A DNA stretch of 64,000 nt from Mallotus nudiflorus (taxonomy: Eukaryota; Streptophyta; Magnoliopsida; Malpighiales; Euphorbiaceae): assembly GCA_947683625.1 (NCBI GenBank), contig CANTUR010000793.1, positions 5,518,001 to 5,582,000 of the forward strand, given 5' to 3'. Below the pieces are notes generated by a model. The model did no database searches. It was not told the origin of the DNA and worked only from the letters and a program-made list of their open reading frames with translations. Both the position numbers and the translations under genes were made by a program. Positions 1 to 12,400 of the stretch are shown here, piece after piece. The stretch's first letter is position 1. Each line of letters starts with the position of its first letter.

Positions 1-429
1 AACCTTAAATAAATCCATAAAAAATTATTTAGAACAATTAAAAGAATGAACTCTAAAACAAAACGAATTTTCTCAAATTACAATTTAGTATCCCTTTTGA
101 AATAAAATCAAAGATAGGCAACCTCCTATGTATTTTAACCGTGTTAAGTACTCTTCCATGAAAGTATGCATTTGGCCAAATTCATTCAGATTAATTTTTT
201 CAGTTGTTTAAAGAACGAAAAAGAAAAGATTAATTTTTTCAGTGGCGTTCGGTTTTGCTAGCCCCTAAGTTATTGGCGACTTAACTACTATACGTCCATC
301 CTGTTAGCTCAGTTCCGCTTGGCCTCAGAACAAGAATGATGAGACATTTTTTGTATAACAATATTATAGAAAACTAGGCAAATTGGGGGTGGTTAAAAGA
401 GCCATGCCTCAGTCTTTTCCTTTGTTAGA
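1..429. other. upstream region of the helicase gene
   Basis: AT-rich non-coding sequence 5' of the helicase start codon. It presumably holds the promoter and 5' UTR. I see no convincing coding region, tRNA or mobile element, and cannot pick one TATA box with confidence. Confidence 0.5.
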
Positions 430-3400
430 ATGCGAAATTCCAAGTTAGGAGGCTTACTCAGTGGTTGCTGCGCCAATTCAGTCTTCGCTAACAATCACAT
501 ACGCTCTTCCACTCCGTTGTTCACTTGGCTTTTCTCCCTCTCAAGTTCTTCTCTTTTCATTCGGCGCCCTTTCTCTGGCTATGCAGCTGAGCAGTTCTCT
601 GATGATGAGTACGAGTGCGATTTCGAGACCCATAAGGTTTTCCCCTTCTTGCAATTCAATTTTCCGTTTTTGTTCTCGAATATTATTGTGCTGGAAAATA
701 ATTGTGGGTTTGGGTTGTTCATGTCAGGCATCTTCCTCTGTGGCCAATGTTGACGAATGGAAATGGAAGCTCAGCTTGTTATTACGTAGTGAAACTGACC
801 AAGAAATTGTCTCCAAAGATAGAAAGGATAGAAGGGACTATGAACAGATTTCTAATCTTGCCAAAAGGATGGGACTTTACAGGTAATTTTTATTTTTGTT
901 TTTTTTTTCTGATTAATTTTTGTTGCATTCATGGTATCATACATAACATGGCTTCTGGCTTTGTCATTGCTGTCTCTACTAGTGAAATGTATGGAAGAGT
1001 AGTGGTTGCTAGCAAAGTTCCTCTTCCTAACTACAGGCCTGATTTGGATAACAAGCGTCCTCAAAGGGAGGTAATGATTTATGAAACATTTTTATATTTT
1101 ACATTCATATCCATGTGAAAGAAAGGTGATTTCTTTCTGTCATGTTTGCATTGTTCATATTTTTTGTCTGTTTTTGTGAAGGTGGTAATCCCCTTAAGCT
1201 TACAAAGGAGGGTAGAGGGTTTACTTCATGAACATCTCGACAGAACTCGATTATGTTCTGGAGAAGTTGGAAACTCTGCAGCTGACACTAGTACATCTGT
1301 TGATCAGGCTGAAGATGAAATTTCAGATTCTTTTCTAGATGGCTCTGTCATGGAAAGGGTTTTTCAGAGGAGGAGTTTGAGAATGCGTAATATACAAAGA
1401 GTGTGGCAGGTTTCATTTTTTCCTTCTTAATGAACTATCTACACATACTTTATTTCCATTATTGAAGAGTCAGGAGCCTTTTAAGCATCCAATCAATTAT
1501 TGAGAACTGGCACTAATACTGTTCTATGCAACAGCTGGGAATTCTCAAAATAAATTGCTAAGGTTGTAATGTGTGTTGTAATGGGGAAAGCCAAACCCTG
1601 GACTTTACAGTGTGCTGTATGTTTCTGACTCTGAGTTTAAGCAATCAATGATCGTCCTTTGTAGTTTCCTTTATAAAATTTAATATTTTGTTAAATGCAC
1701 GCAAAAGATTTTCCCGCTGAGCTTGGCTGCTCCTTTTTCTCCTTTATTTTAAAGTTTTATAATGGAGCTAAACTAAATCAAAAAAGTATTTCCAGATGCC
1801 TTCACCATTATAATTTCTTTGCCTTCACCAAAAAGTATTCTGATTAATTTCAGTAGATTTTTTTAGTGCATATTGAAATTGTCTTAAACAAGAATTTGGT
1901 TCTTAATACGCTTTGGAGTTCAATGATGGAATTGAGACTCAAAAGCTAACTTCTGTATGTCTCATTTCTCCATCATGCATCTCATTTCATTTAAAATAAT
2001 TTCTGTTGCTCCCTTCAGTTTACTTAATTTAGTCTCAATGGATAATTGACATTTTTTTATGGAAGTCAATAATGTAATTTACATTTTCTTGGAAGTTACA
2101 TCCTATGTAAAATAGGACATATTTTTGGTCTATCTGTACATGTAGAAAGACATATCTCCATTGGTTTGGTTGTTCTAAAATTTATGGGGTTGAAGCCTCA
2201 CAGGGCTTATTCTTCTAGTGGGGAGATCTTTTGGCTGTTTATTTCTTATGGTGGAACTGAGTTTTATTCCCTTTTATTCATATGTTCACTTAGTGCTCTT
2301 CATTTTCATTCTTCCATCCCGCAGGGTGGGCTCCTTTTGGTATTCTTTTAAGAAAATAGCAATTGTAATATGTTACAAGGGGAAAAAAAATGATGTGTAA
2401 TCATTCTGACTCTTTCTAAATGTATTGACTCTGTTTTACAGGAATCTCCTGAAGGCAGGAAGATGATGGACTTCCGCAAATATTTACCCGCATTCAAGGA
2501 AAAGGAAAAGCTGCTGCAAGCAATAGCAAGGAACCAGGTTTGAAATGGAACTCATAGTCTCACTTTTAGCCTAGATGTCAGTGGTTGTGTGTAGGTGGAA
2601 GAACATACCGCTTTTTCTGCTTCAATTTTTGAAAAACCTTATTGCTTCGCTCTTTTCTTGATTACGGCTCCATGATATTCCAAATAGGTTTTATGTACCT
2701 ACAAAATTTGTTTAGAATTTATAGTAGCTACAACAGTCAATTGCAGTACAAAATTTGTTTAGAATTTATAGTAGCTACATCAGTCAATTGCAGTGATTTG
2801 AGGGTTGAACTGGTGGTACGGTTATTATGCAATATTTCCATGTGCTACTTGAAAAACTATGAGAATGTGGGGAGAACGAGAATACCAAGTGCGCAAAATT
2901 GATACTAAGCACTGAAATCACAAAGCTCATGTTCAAACTATTTTGCATTCATTCAACTTAATGTTGATATAAAATATTTGTTTTCTTCAAAAGTCAGAAA
3001 TGATTGCATTAGGGAAATATGGGTGATTTCAATTGAAGACAGCTTGAGAGACCTTTGGATACCCCTGTTAGAAAGGTGGACCACATTATGGTAGATGAAG
3101 GGAAGAAAGAAGGGGTAGACCTAAACCAACATAGAGAAAGTTGGTTCAGAATGATCTAGCAGCATTGCATACTTGCAAGAAGATTGACCAAAATTGTTGA
3201 GAGTGGATAATAAGAATCCAAATAGCTGAATCCAATTAACTTGCCATTAAGGTTTGGTTAAGTTGTTTAGTAACTACTATAACATAATGACTCGGTAGTG
3301 AGATTTTTTTCAAATAATAGTTACATAGGACTTAGAAATAATGAAAGAGGAGAAAATAAAAATCTCAAATTTGGCTGATATTGATATGAATATATATTCA

Positions 3401-6400
3401 GGAAAAGTGAGCATGATGTCAATATCTAAATATATTAGTTGAGGTATTGTGGTTTTTATAAGCATGTGGTCAATGCCTCGATTTCCCAAATATGACTTTT
3501 GCATTATTTTTCTTTGTAGTCAAGGACACCGGTCTGATTTGTAAAAACTTCGACTGGATCGGCCAGTTCATGTTCAAACCATTTGCTTGGCTGGTTTTCG
3601 TTGTGTTGATATTCTCTAGGCACTATTGCTTCCTGCTTTTGTTGGCTGATCTAGTCTGGACCAGTCTTGAGAGTTCTGCTGATATATAAAAAGATGGATA
3701 ATAATGCAATTGCTTTCTAGTCCAAAACTTTTGTCTGATTTACAATTTATAGGTGGGTTGTTTTATATTTTTTTAATATTGAAGAAAACTGATAATGTTA
3801 GATTGAAAGTTAGTAGGCTGTGATTAAAAAAAAAAATGACAGTGTTGGGGGCTGATATCGAGTCTACAATGACCTGTTTCCAGTCACTAGCTTCCTGGTT
3901 CATGTTTGGTTCTTTATGGTTTCCAAGAATGGGTACATTTTGGTTTGTTAGGGCTAATTCAAAGTCGGCCAAGTGCTGCAAGCAATCAAACAATGACAAT
4001 GTAAATAAGATAGGATAAAAACACCTCAGGGTCTCAGTAATTTGCCTTATGACTGTGAAGTAGGATAGGCTGAATTAATGAAGGGATACAGCTGTAAATT
4101 ACAATTATTAGGAAAGTTGTAAATTTTTCCTTATGGATGTACAGAGTAAGGAAGTAAGAGACATGCCTAATTTTCAGATGGGATGCTGCAGTGCCGAAAA
4201 TTAGTTTAGTGAACCTGAAAAAGAATAAAAAGAAAAGAAAGAAAAGAGTAATTGTACACTAGGAGGCTAGGGAAAAGGGATTCAGAACAAGGGAAACAAA
4301 ATAAAGTTTTCTTAAGTATAACCATTGTCAAAAGCTTTAGAAAATACTTTTAGGGTACTCTCGGGAGCAGATCTAGTGTATATAAGTTGGGGCTTGTAGC
4401 TCAGAAGATTAGAGCATGTGCCATGGTGTTGGGGATTCAGATCCCTCCTGGCCCACAATCGGCCAAAAAGAGGAAGACCTTTCCTTCTAGAAGTAGGACA
4501 ATCATGATAGGGATAGTGGACCCAAAACTATGGAACTTGTAGGTACTTTTTATTGTTACAATTTGTAGATAGTTCCTTTGACACATGTTGGCTTTCTTAA
4601 CAAGTTATTTCTTCATAGGTTATAGTAGTATCTGGGGAGACGGGATGTGGTAAAACAACTCAACTTCCTCAGTATATATTGGAGTCACAAATAGAATCTG
4701 GTCGTGGGGCATTTTGCAGTATTATTTGCACGCAGCCTCGAAGAATATCTGCTATGTCAGTTGCAGATAGAGTTTCTGCAGAGAGAGGAGAGCCACTTGG
4801 TGAAACTGTGAGTGTTCATTCTAAAACAGAAATACAAGCATGCAAAAATACTATATATATTCATGTGCAAGCTTTTTTCAGTTTAAAAACTTCTTTATTC
4901 TTACTGTTATAACAGAGTTTTTTGTTAGGTTGGTTATAAAGTTCGACTAGAGGGTATGAAAGGAAAAAACACCCATCTGCTTTTCTGTACCAGTGGAATA
5001 TTACTTAGACGGCTGCTAAGCGACAGAAACTTGAATGGTGTAACCCATGTTTTCGTTGATGAAATTCATGAACGAGGCATGAACGAAGGTATGTTACTTA
5101 CAATTTCGATTTGCCATCTTTTTTTTCCCCCTCTAAAGCTAGATATTATGGTCCTATATTTCTTTTGTTTAATTGACTTCTGCGTGACAGATTTCCTATT
5201 GATTGTACTCAAGGATCTTCTTCCACGCCGTCAGGACTTGAGATTGATTTTAATGAGTGCCACTTTAAATGCAGAACTCTTTTCCAACTATTTTGGTGGA
5301 GCACCGAAAATTCATATTCCAGTAAGCTAAATGTTGATTTGTTATCTTGTGTCCACTGTCCACAAATACAAAGCAGTAAGCTTGCACCAGCCATTGAATA
5401 GCTAGTTTTGTTTGTCATCCATTCAACTGATTTTTGTTTTACATATTTATATTGTCCATTTAATCTTCAATTGACTCTTTTGTTGGATTGATGATGTATA
5501 TCTAATGGAAAAACTAAGGAAAGCATGCACGTCAGGTTGAAAAACTGCATATGAGAAATAGCTTGCCCATGTGTTCAGAAGTTTTTGAAACCCCTTGTAG
5601 ATTATTTATTGTGTGTAAATGTGAGAAAAGTCAGATTTTTATTTTTGAATGTATCATTTTCTCTGCAAACTGCATAGACGTTCAATCTAGAATAAATCTT
5701 GTTATGAAAACATAAATAATTTTGTGCTTTCTGAACTTTTTTTTTTAATCCAAATTTTTTCTAAACGATTGCATCCCTTATTCTCCCATTATTGCTAGCT
5801 TTCTGAACCTTTTTTTTTCCAAATTTTTTCTAAACGATTGCATGCCTTTTCTCCCATTATTGCGAAATTCAAATATCAAAGATCTCCAATTATTTTGAAT
5901 AATTACTCAAGATTGCATATGAGCTTACATGCTTTAAACAGCGCATTGCTCAATGAATGTAATATTTATGCACAATCTTATGTTATTCAGGGCTTTACAT
6001 ATCCAGTGAGAGCACACTTTTTGGAAGATGTTCTAGAAATGACTGGATATAAGTTAACTTCTTTTAATCAAATTGATGATTATGGACAAGAGAAGATGTG
6101 GAAAACACAGAGGCAGCTTGCTCCACGGAAAAGGAAAAATCAGATAGCAACTCTTGTTGAGGTATGACATCTGGTAACCAGTGAAATTTTGACTTCTAGA
6201 ATTTCCATGTTTTGGGTAAGCCAGTAAAGTCATGGATGAGTCTTGAGAGATTTTTGTTGAATGTTTTGACTTCCAGATATTTGTTTCACAATAAATTTTT
6301 TCCCTCAAAATTGTGGTTTTGTATTTCCTGTGCAAAATTTACGTTTGATGCATCTTTCATTGATTATTCCCTTGCATTTGTGAGAGCAGTACAGAACATT

Positions 6401-9400
6401 CATGCCATAGTTCTGAAGCTTGGCATGAAATATGCTGATTTTTCTTTTTTTTTCTTTGTCCTTTTTTTTTTTCAGGATTCTCTTAATAAATCAAGTTTTG
6501 AGAATTATAGCTCTAGAGTGCGTGATTCTCTAGCATGCTGGATGCCTGACTGCATAGGTTTTAACTTCATTGAGGCAGTACTCTGCCATATATGTAGGAA
6601 GGAACGGCCTGGTGGTGTCTTGGTATTCATGACTGGCTGGGAAGATATTAGCTGTTTGAGGGATCAACTTAAAGCTCATCCTCTTTTGGGAGATCCTAAC
6701 AGGGTTCTCCTTTTGACATGCCATGGTTCTATGGCAACCTCTGAACAGGTAAGGTTAATCTATTTCACTCCAAATATTTTTCTTTTAAAAATTATTTTCT
6801 TATTTGTAAATAACTTGACATGAATTTTATGTGACAAAAAAAATGGAAAAATCATTTGTAAGGATAATTCTAAACTGCTTTTAGCTACTAACTGATTCAA
6901 AAGCACCCAGCACACTGGTTGGAGAGTATTGTAATTCTTTATGCTGATACTAATACTAATTTATTCAAGTAACAGAAAGGGAATACAATCTTTGGCATTT
7001 AGAGTAATATTTTCAAGTGTCATTTTCCAGTTGCAACATCACATTAATGTAGTAATTAGGTGCTTAAGAATGATTTTGATGAAACAATTGAAAGCCAGAA
7101 ATGCACAATGTAGAAAGGTTAAAGAGAAAAAATAGTTTAATGATAATACTTTTTAACTTTAAAATATCTTCTAGTTTTAATTTCGGGGCCTCTTTAATTA
7201 GCCAGTTTTTGCATTTGGCCTAAAAGGGGATGGTTTTTTTTTCCTCAACTTGGAAAAATTACATGAATCTGCCTAAATGACAGGTCAGAACTTAGAACCT
7301 ATTTTGATCCACATCAAACCTAAATGACCTGAATTTTTTTTAGCGCATGTTTGTTTTAGCTGATTGTAGCAGCTGATTGCTGGTAGCTATTGTGGATTGT
7401 TGATAGATGATAGCTGGTAGCTGATAAGTGTAAACCGTGAGTAAAAGTTTGTTAGTAGTTGTTGTTAATATGTCAAATGACCATTAAGATTATATTTTAT
7501 TTTGGAATGTAATTTGATACATCTCTTATACTATTTTTTTAGCTTTGTAAATTATTGAAAAATAATATATAGTAATAAATAACAAATTATTATCTTTGTC
7601 AACAAGTCCACGGGTCTCAAGAGTATTGGTCCATGCACACACACGTGGACTTATAAATGGAGTTTAGCTTATATAACACAAAACCAATTAACTTGTGTTA
7701 AGGTTCAATCTACACCATTTATAAGCTCTTTATTACTTTGCACATTTTCGATGTGGGATATATTCTCTAACACTCCCCCTCAAGTGTAACTGGGCCTGGA
7801 CCAATTACACGTGCCAAACACAAACGGGTTACACCCAATGACTCACATAGAAATGTGAGTATCAAATTCAAACGGGTCGCACTCAACTCCAGGTCTTAAA
7901 CATGAACTTGGGATCACCACTCTGATACCATGTCAACAAGTCCATGGGCCTCGAGAATGTTGGCCCACGCACACACATGTGGACTTATAAATGAGGTTAA
8001 GCCCAGGTAATATAAAACCAATTGGCTTGTGTTGAGGTCCAATCTGCACCACTTATAAACTCTTTATTACTTACTACGTTTCTGATGTGGGATATATTCT
8101 CCAACAATCTTTAATTTATGTAGTACTAAATTATTAATAGAAATTTTTTAAAAATGAACTATAAAATATAAATTTTATTAAGACAATTTTTTAAACAAAT
8201 TATAGATATAAATGTTGTAATTGCTAATTATAATTTTAAATAATTTTAAAAAATTAATTATATGCATTTAATTTGAAAAAAGTTATTTTTCATTGGTTAT
8301 TTTTAATAAGGGAAATATAATCTAAATAAAAAAATAAATTTAAATAGGGATAAGTACAAAAAAGTATCTAAGGTTAGATACATTTTTTATGTAAAGACCT
8401 ATGGTTTTTTTTTTTTTTTTGTGACATTTAGAGGTATGTAGTTTTATTTTCTAACAATTCAATGTCCTCTCAACTAACATCATCATTATTTTATAATAAA
8501 ATTTCAATATAACACTCCCTTCCAATAATAAAAATGTTTTATATATGATTTATCATCAATATAATTATTTAGATACTTTTAAAATATTAAAAATTTATTT
8601 TAAAAATTATTTCTTTTTATTCCTAATAAAACTAAAAATACATCTTATAACATTATGAATTTATTTTATTTAGTTAAATGCTATACAACATAGTAAATAA
8701 TTTTACTGTTAAAGGTTTTTATTATTTTAATAGTACATCATATATTTTTAATAATAGTACTGAGTAGGGTACTAAAATGCAAATAGATAAAACCATAGAA
8801 CTTTAAATGTTATGAAAAAAATCATTGATCTTTAAGTGAAAAAGCATCCAATCATAAGGTATTTTATTGGACTTTTCCCATTTAAAAAAGTTATCAGCTG
8901 TTAGAAAAAAACTTCAATTTAACGCCTATCAAATTCATAGTTGGTTTGGATAAAAATAACTATCAGTTGGTTATTTGGGATCTCAGGAAACACCTATAAT
9001 TTAATTGTTTGATGAAAAACCTCTTTTAGGTAATTAAATTAATTGAACCATACACCCTCTTAGTCAACTTGAGCCAATGTTTTAAAAAATGATTTCGTGA
9101 TCTTTTTCGGTATCGAAAAAGGTGAAATGGTATTAGACTAAATTGGACTGTATTGTTTGCCGCTATCATGAATTTTAGAAAATAATGAATAAAATGAGCC
9201 AAATTAACAAAATATGCAAAATAAACTCCAATATTGAACATGCTAAGATAAGAATTACTTTAAAAACCATTATTTGCACTTCAAAACATAAATTTAAATA
9301 AAAAAATAATTAAAAAAATGTAAAACTACTATTAACTATAATATTGTATTGACGTAAAAGAATATTTTAAAAGAATATACAATAATTTTTACAAGTAAAT

Positions 9401-12400
9401 TGGAATTATTACAAGATGAAAAGATAAAAGATGAAAAAAAATACTTCAGATTATTACAAAAATTCATAAATAAATACATCAATAATATAAATCACCACCA
9501 AGAGAGTGTAGTATAATATTATTTTTTCTTTCAAAGTTTTAATGTTGAATTAGTTTCATAATCCATATGTATTGTAAATTATTATCATAAAAAAAGAATA
9601 TTAGAATAATTCCAAAGATAATTTAACATTTTAAATATATTATTTTTAACTTCATAAAAGAATTATGTAAAAATGTAATAGATAATTTTATTGTTAAAAA
9701 TTATTATTCAAGAGACAAAAAATGAAATCTCTTCAATAATTTTTATATAGTGAAAAATAAAATCATCACAGTTATGATTATACAAAAAAAAATTATATTA
9801 TTTTTTTGGGGTCAAAATTGAAACAATATTTTGACAATGTACAAATAAAGAAATCCCTAAAATAATTACAATTAAAGCAATCCCTGTAATAATGTAATCA
9901 CAAAAATCAGGTCTTATTAAAAACAAAAATTGTTGTGGTGCCAATGTCTCTTTTTCTTCTTTTTCCACTGAACCATGCAGGGATGATTACCACCTTATTG
10001 GGGAAAAAAAAAACAGAGCTGTTTCAAACAACTCTGCTGATACATCGCCAGGGTAGCTATCACAGCCCCCTAGGAGTCCCGTCCTACTTCAATCTTGGAT
10101 TGGCAACTTGAAAATTGGTTGCAAAATGACCTAAATGCACTATAACGACTGTTGTTTAAAACACTGGCTTGAAACCTAAATGACAGAGGTGTAGGATAGA
10201 GTTTGGAATCAAAGTAACTGTGATGCAGAGCTAGTTTCAGTTGAAAGTTTCAAAGCAATCTCAAGGAAGAAATCAAAAGGAAGCTTGAACTTTTAAAATG
10301 GCTTCTTAAACAGTTAATGTAGAGAATGATTAATTTTTGTTGAACTTGATATGGTACCACCTAATGTAGGAAAAAAAAAAAGTCATGAACTGGACTTTTT
10401 TTTTGGTGGTTGCACATGACACATTCTTTTATTCTTATAATTTCTCTACAGATTGCAGCGTCCATCATTGCATTCTTGTACCTTAGCTATTTTTCTCCAC
10501 TTTGACTGAGTTTTTTTTTTTTTTTTTTTTGTAAAAAATGCTACATAGTGAAGTCATTTTCAAGTGATCATCCTAGTTAAATTCTTGGAGAAGAAAATGA
10601 GAAGTCCCCTGATTGCACAGTTTGTTTTTTTCTTCGCTTTGGTATGGGGACAAATTTTAGTGAGAAAGAATGGAGGAGAGTACACCGTGGAGGAGAAGGG
10701 ACTGCAATTCAAATAAAAAAGAGGGCATGCATGTAGAACAAGATAAAAAAATTGATGCCATTCAAGTTGGAAAACACTTGTTGAAATCGTCCTAGAAGCT
10801 TTGGAATCATACACAGCCAAACCATCACCTTGTCCTGCAATAAATCAAGTGGAAACATTTGAGTTTTTGAAACCAAATGAATGTGAATTTGCTTCTATTA
10901 TTCATCTAATAATTGGAATTTGGACACTAGATTTGGATGCTTCATTTTTATGCCTCACACATTTACAATATGTAGTATTCTACAGGTCATTTCTTGTAAT
11001 GGGTTCACTGAAGTTAATTGCATATTGTCTTTATGAAAAATATTGCTGATTTTATGTGTAGCATGTTAGTTGTTGTTTTGGGGTTATGGTTTCCTGCTGT
11101 TATTCACTGTTTCTGCCATTGCTTTTTGCAGAAACTCATATTTGAGAGACCTCCTTCTAATATACGTAAAATAGTTCTTGCCACTAATATGGCAGAGGCA
11201 AGTATCACAATTAATGACATTGTTTTTGTTGTTGATTGTGGAAAAGCTAAAGAGACCACTTATGATGCTTTGAACAATACGCCTTGTTTGTTGCCATCAT
11301 GGATATCAAAAGCATCTGCACGGCAAGTAAGTTTCCTTGTGACATGTTAACCAAACTTGAACTTAATTTGAGCAATTCGCTATTGAATTCTGTAGATAAT
11401 TGGAACTTTGTTATTGCATTGTTTCATTTTGTTTAGTAATTTATTACTCTTTTGATCAAGTGTCTTGCTAGTTCAGATTAAGTCAAGTATTGTAGAAATT
11501 TTTGACTTCATATACTTATGGTTTCAGCATTTTAACAATGCGGAACCTGTATCTGGATTTAATCATTCCTCTTCATACATGTTTGCATATAAACAACATG
11601 CCTGGTAAGGTGTTTCTGGCAATGATTGATTGACAACAATGCAATGGGTATGCTGAGGGTTTCCATGAAGTGGATAATCTTTTTACAGGTTAGGTGTTTG
11701 TTTATAGGTTGTGCTGTGTTGGTTTTAAAGTTATGATTCATATGGAATAGCAGATGCAGCTTTCCCTTTATGAAATAAATAGGCTTTAAATGTTATCTTG
11801 AACAACATTTTTGTATTATAACTTCATCCTTTTCCTTGTGGTCTTTATTTACATTTGATAGACTTCTTGAGTTATACATGGTTTGCAGAGAAGAGGCCGG
11901 GCTGGTCGTGTGCAGCCAGGTGAATGTTATCATCTCTACCCCAAATGTCTTTACGAAGCTTTTGCTGAATATCAACTTCCTGAACTTCTGAGAACTCCTT
12001 TAAACTCTCTTTGCCTGCAAATTAAAAGTTTACAAGTTGAAAGTATAGCAGAGTTCTTATCAGCTGCACTTCAGCCGCCAGAACCTTTGGCTGTAAGTCA
12101 ATGATGCGTGAAGCTCGAAATTTGATCTAAGGGATTAAAATGGAAGATCCTGTTATTAGCTGACTCATGAGTTCACAGGCATAAATAAACTAATATGCAT
12201 CGGAAATTATCATAATGCTATTCTATAGGCCTTCTTTTTCAGTTATGTAAATTTATAAGTTTTATTATGATATTTCTACCTCAGATCTCAATCACAAATT
12301 TAAAATTTTGATGGGTTACAGGTCAGAAATGCAATTGATTTTCTGAAGATGATTGGTGCATTAGATGAGATGGAAAATCTGACTAATCTTGGTCAGTTTG

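Larger units (their letters stand above)
7597..8106 (-). mobile_element. TRIM (terminal-repeat retrotransposon in miniature)
   Basis: A 510-bp element with two direct repeats of 176 bp (7597-7772 and 7931-8106), each bounded by TG...CA. On the minus strand the right repeat is followed at once by TGGTATCAGAG (7920-7930), the classic primer-binding site for initiator tRNA-Met. The left repeat is preceded by a purine tract (GAGGGGGAG, at 7773-7784). The target-site duplication ATCTT is perfect (7592-7596 and 8107-8111). The internal part is only 158 bp and codes for nothing, so replication must have used proteins from another element. No 5S-rRNA-like segment is seen in the LTRs, which argues against the Cassandra family. 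It sits in helicase intron 10. Confidence 0.95.

Noticed and set aside
4390..4455. Functional tRNA gene
   Set aside because: The anticodon stem-loop is missing; only the outer arms remain.
7597..8106. Cassandra-type TRIM with 5S rRNA promoter
   Set aside because: I see no 5S-like box A/IE/box C sequence in either LTR.
7343..9000. Possible hAT-type MITE with repeated AGCTGAT motifs enclosing the TRIM and MITE copy A
   Set aside because: The motif runs near 7360-7430 and 8890-8990 look like ends of such a family, but I could not find matching 8-bp duplications or clean inverted ends.
9072..10170. Inverted CCAATGTTTTAAA / TTTAAAACACTGG pair in helicase intron 10
   Set aside because: Only about a dozen bases match and the flanking CTTGA copies are offset, so it is too weak to call a transposon without a genome search.
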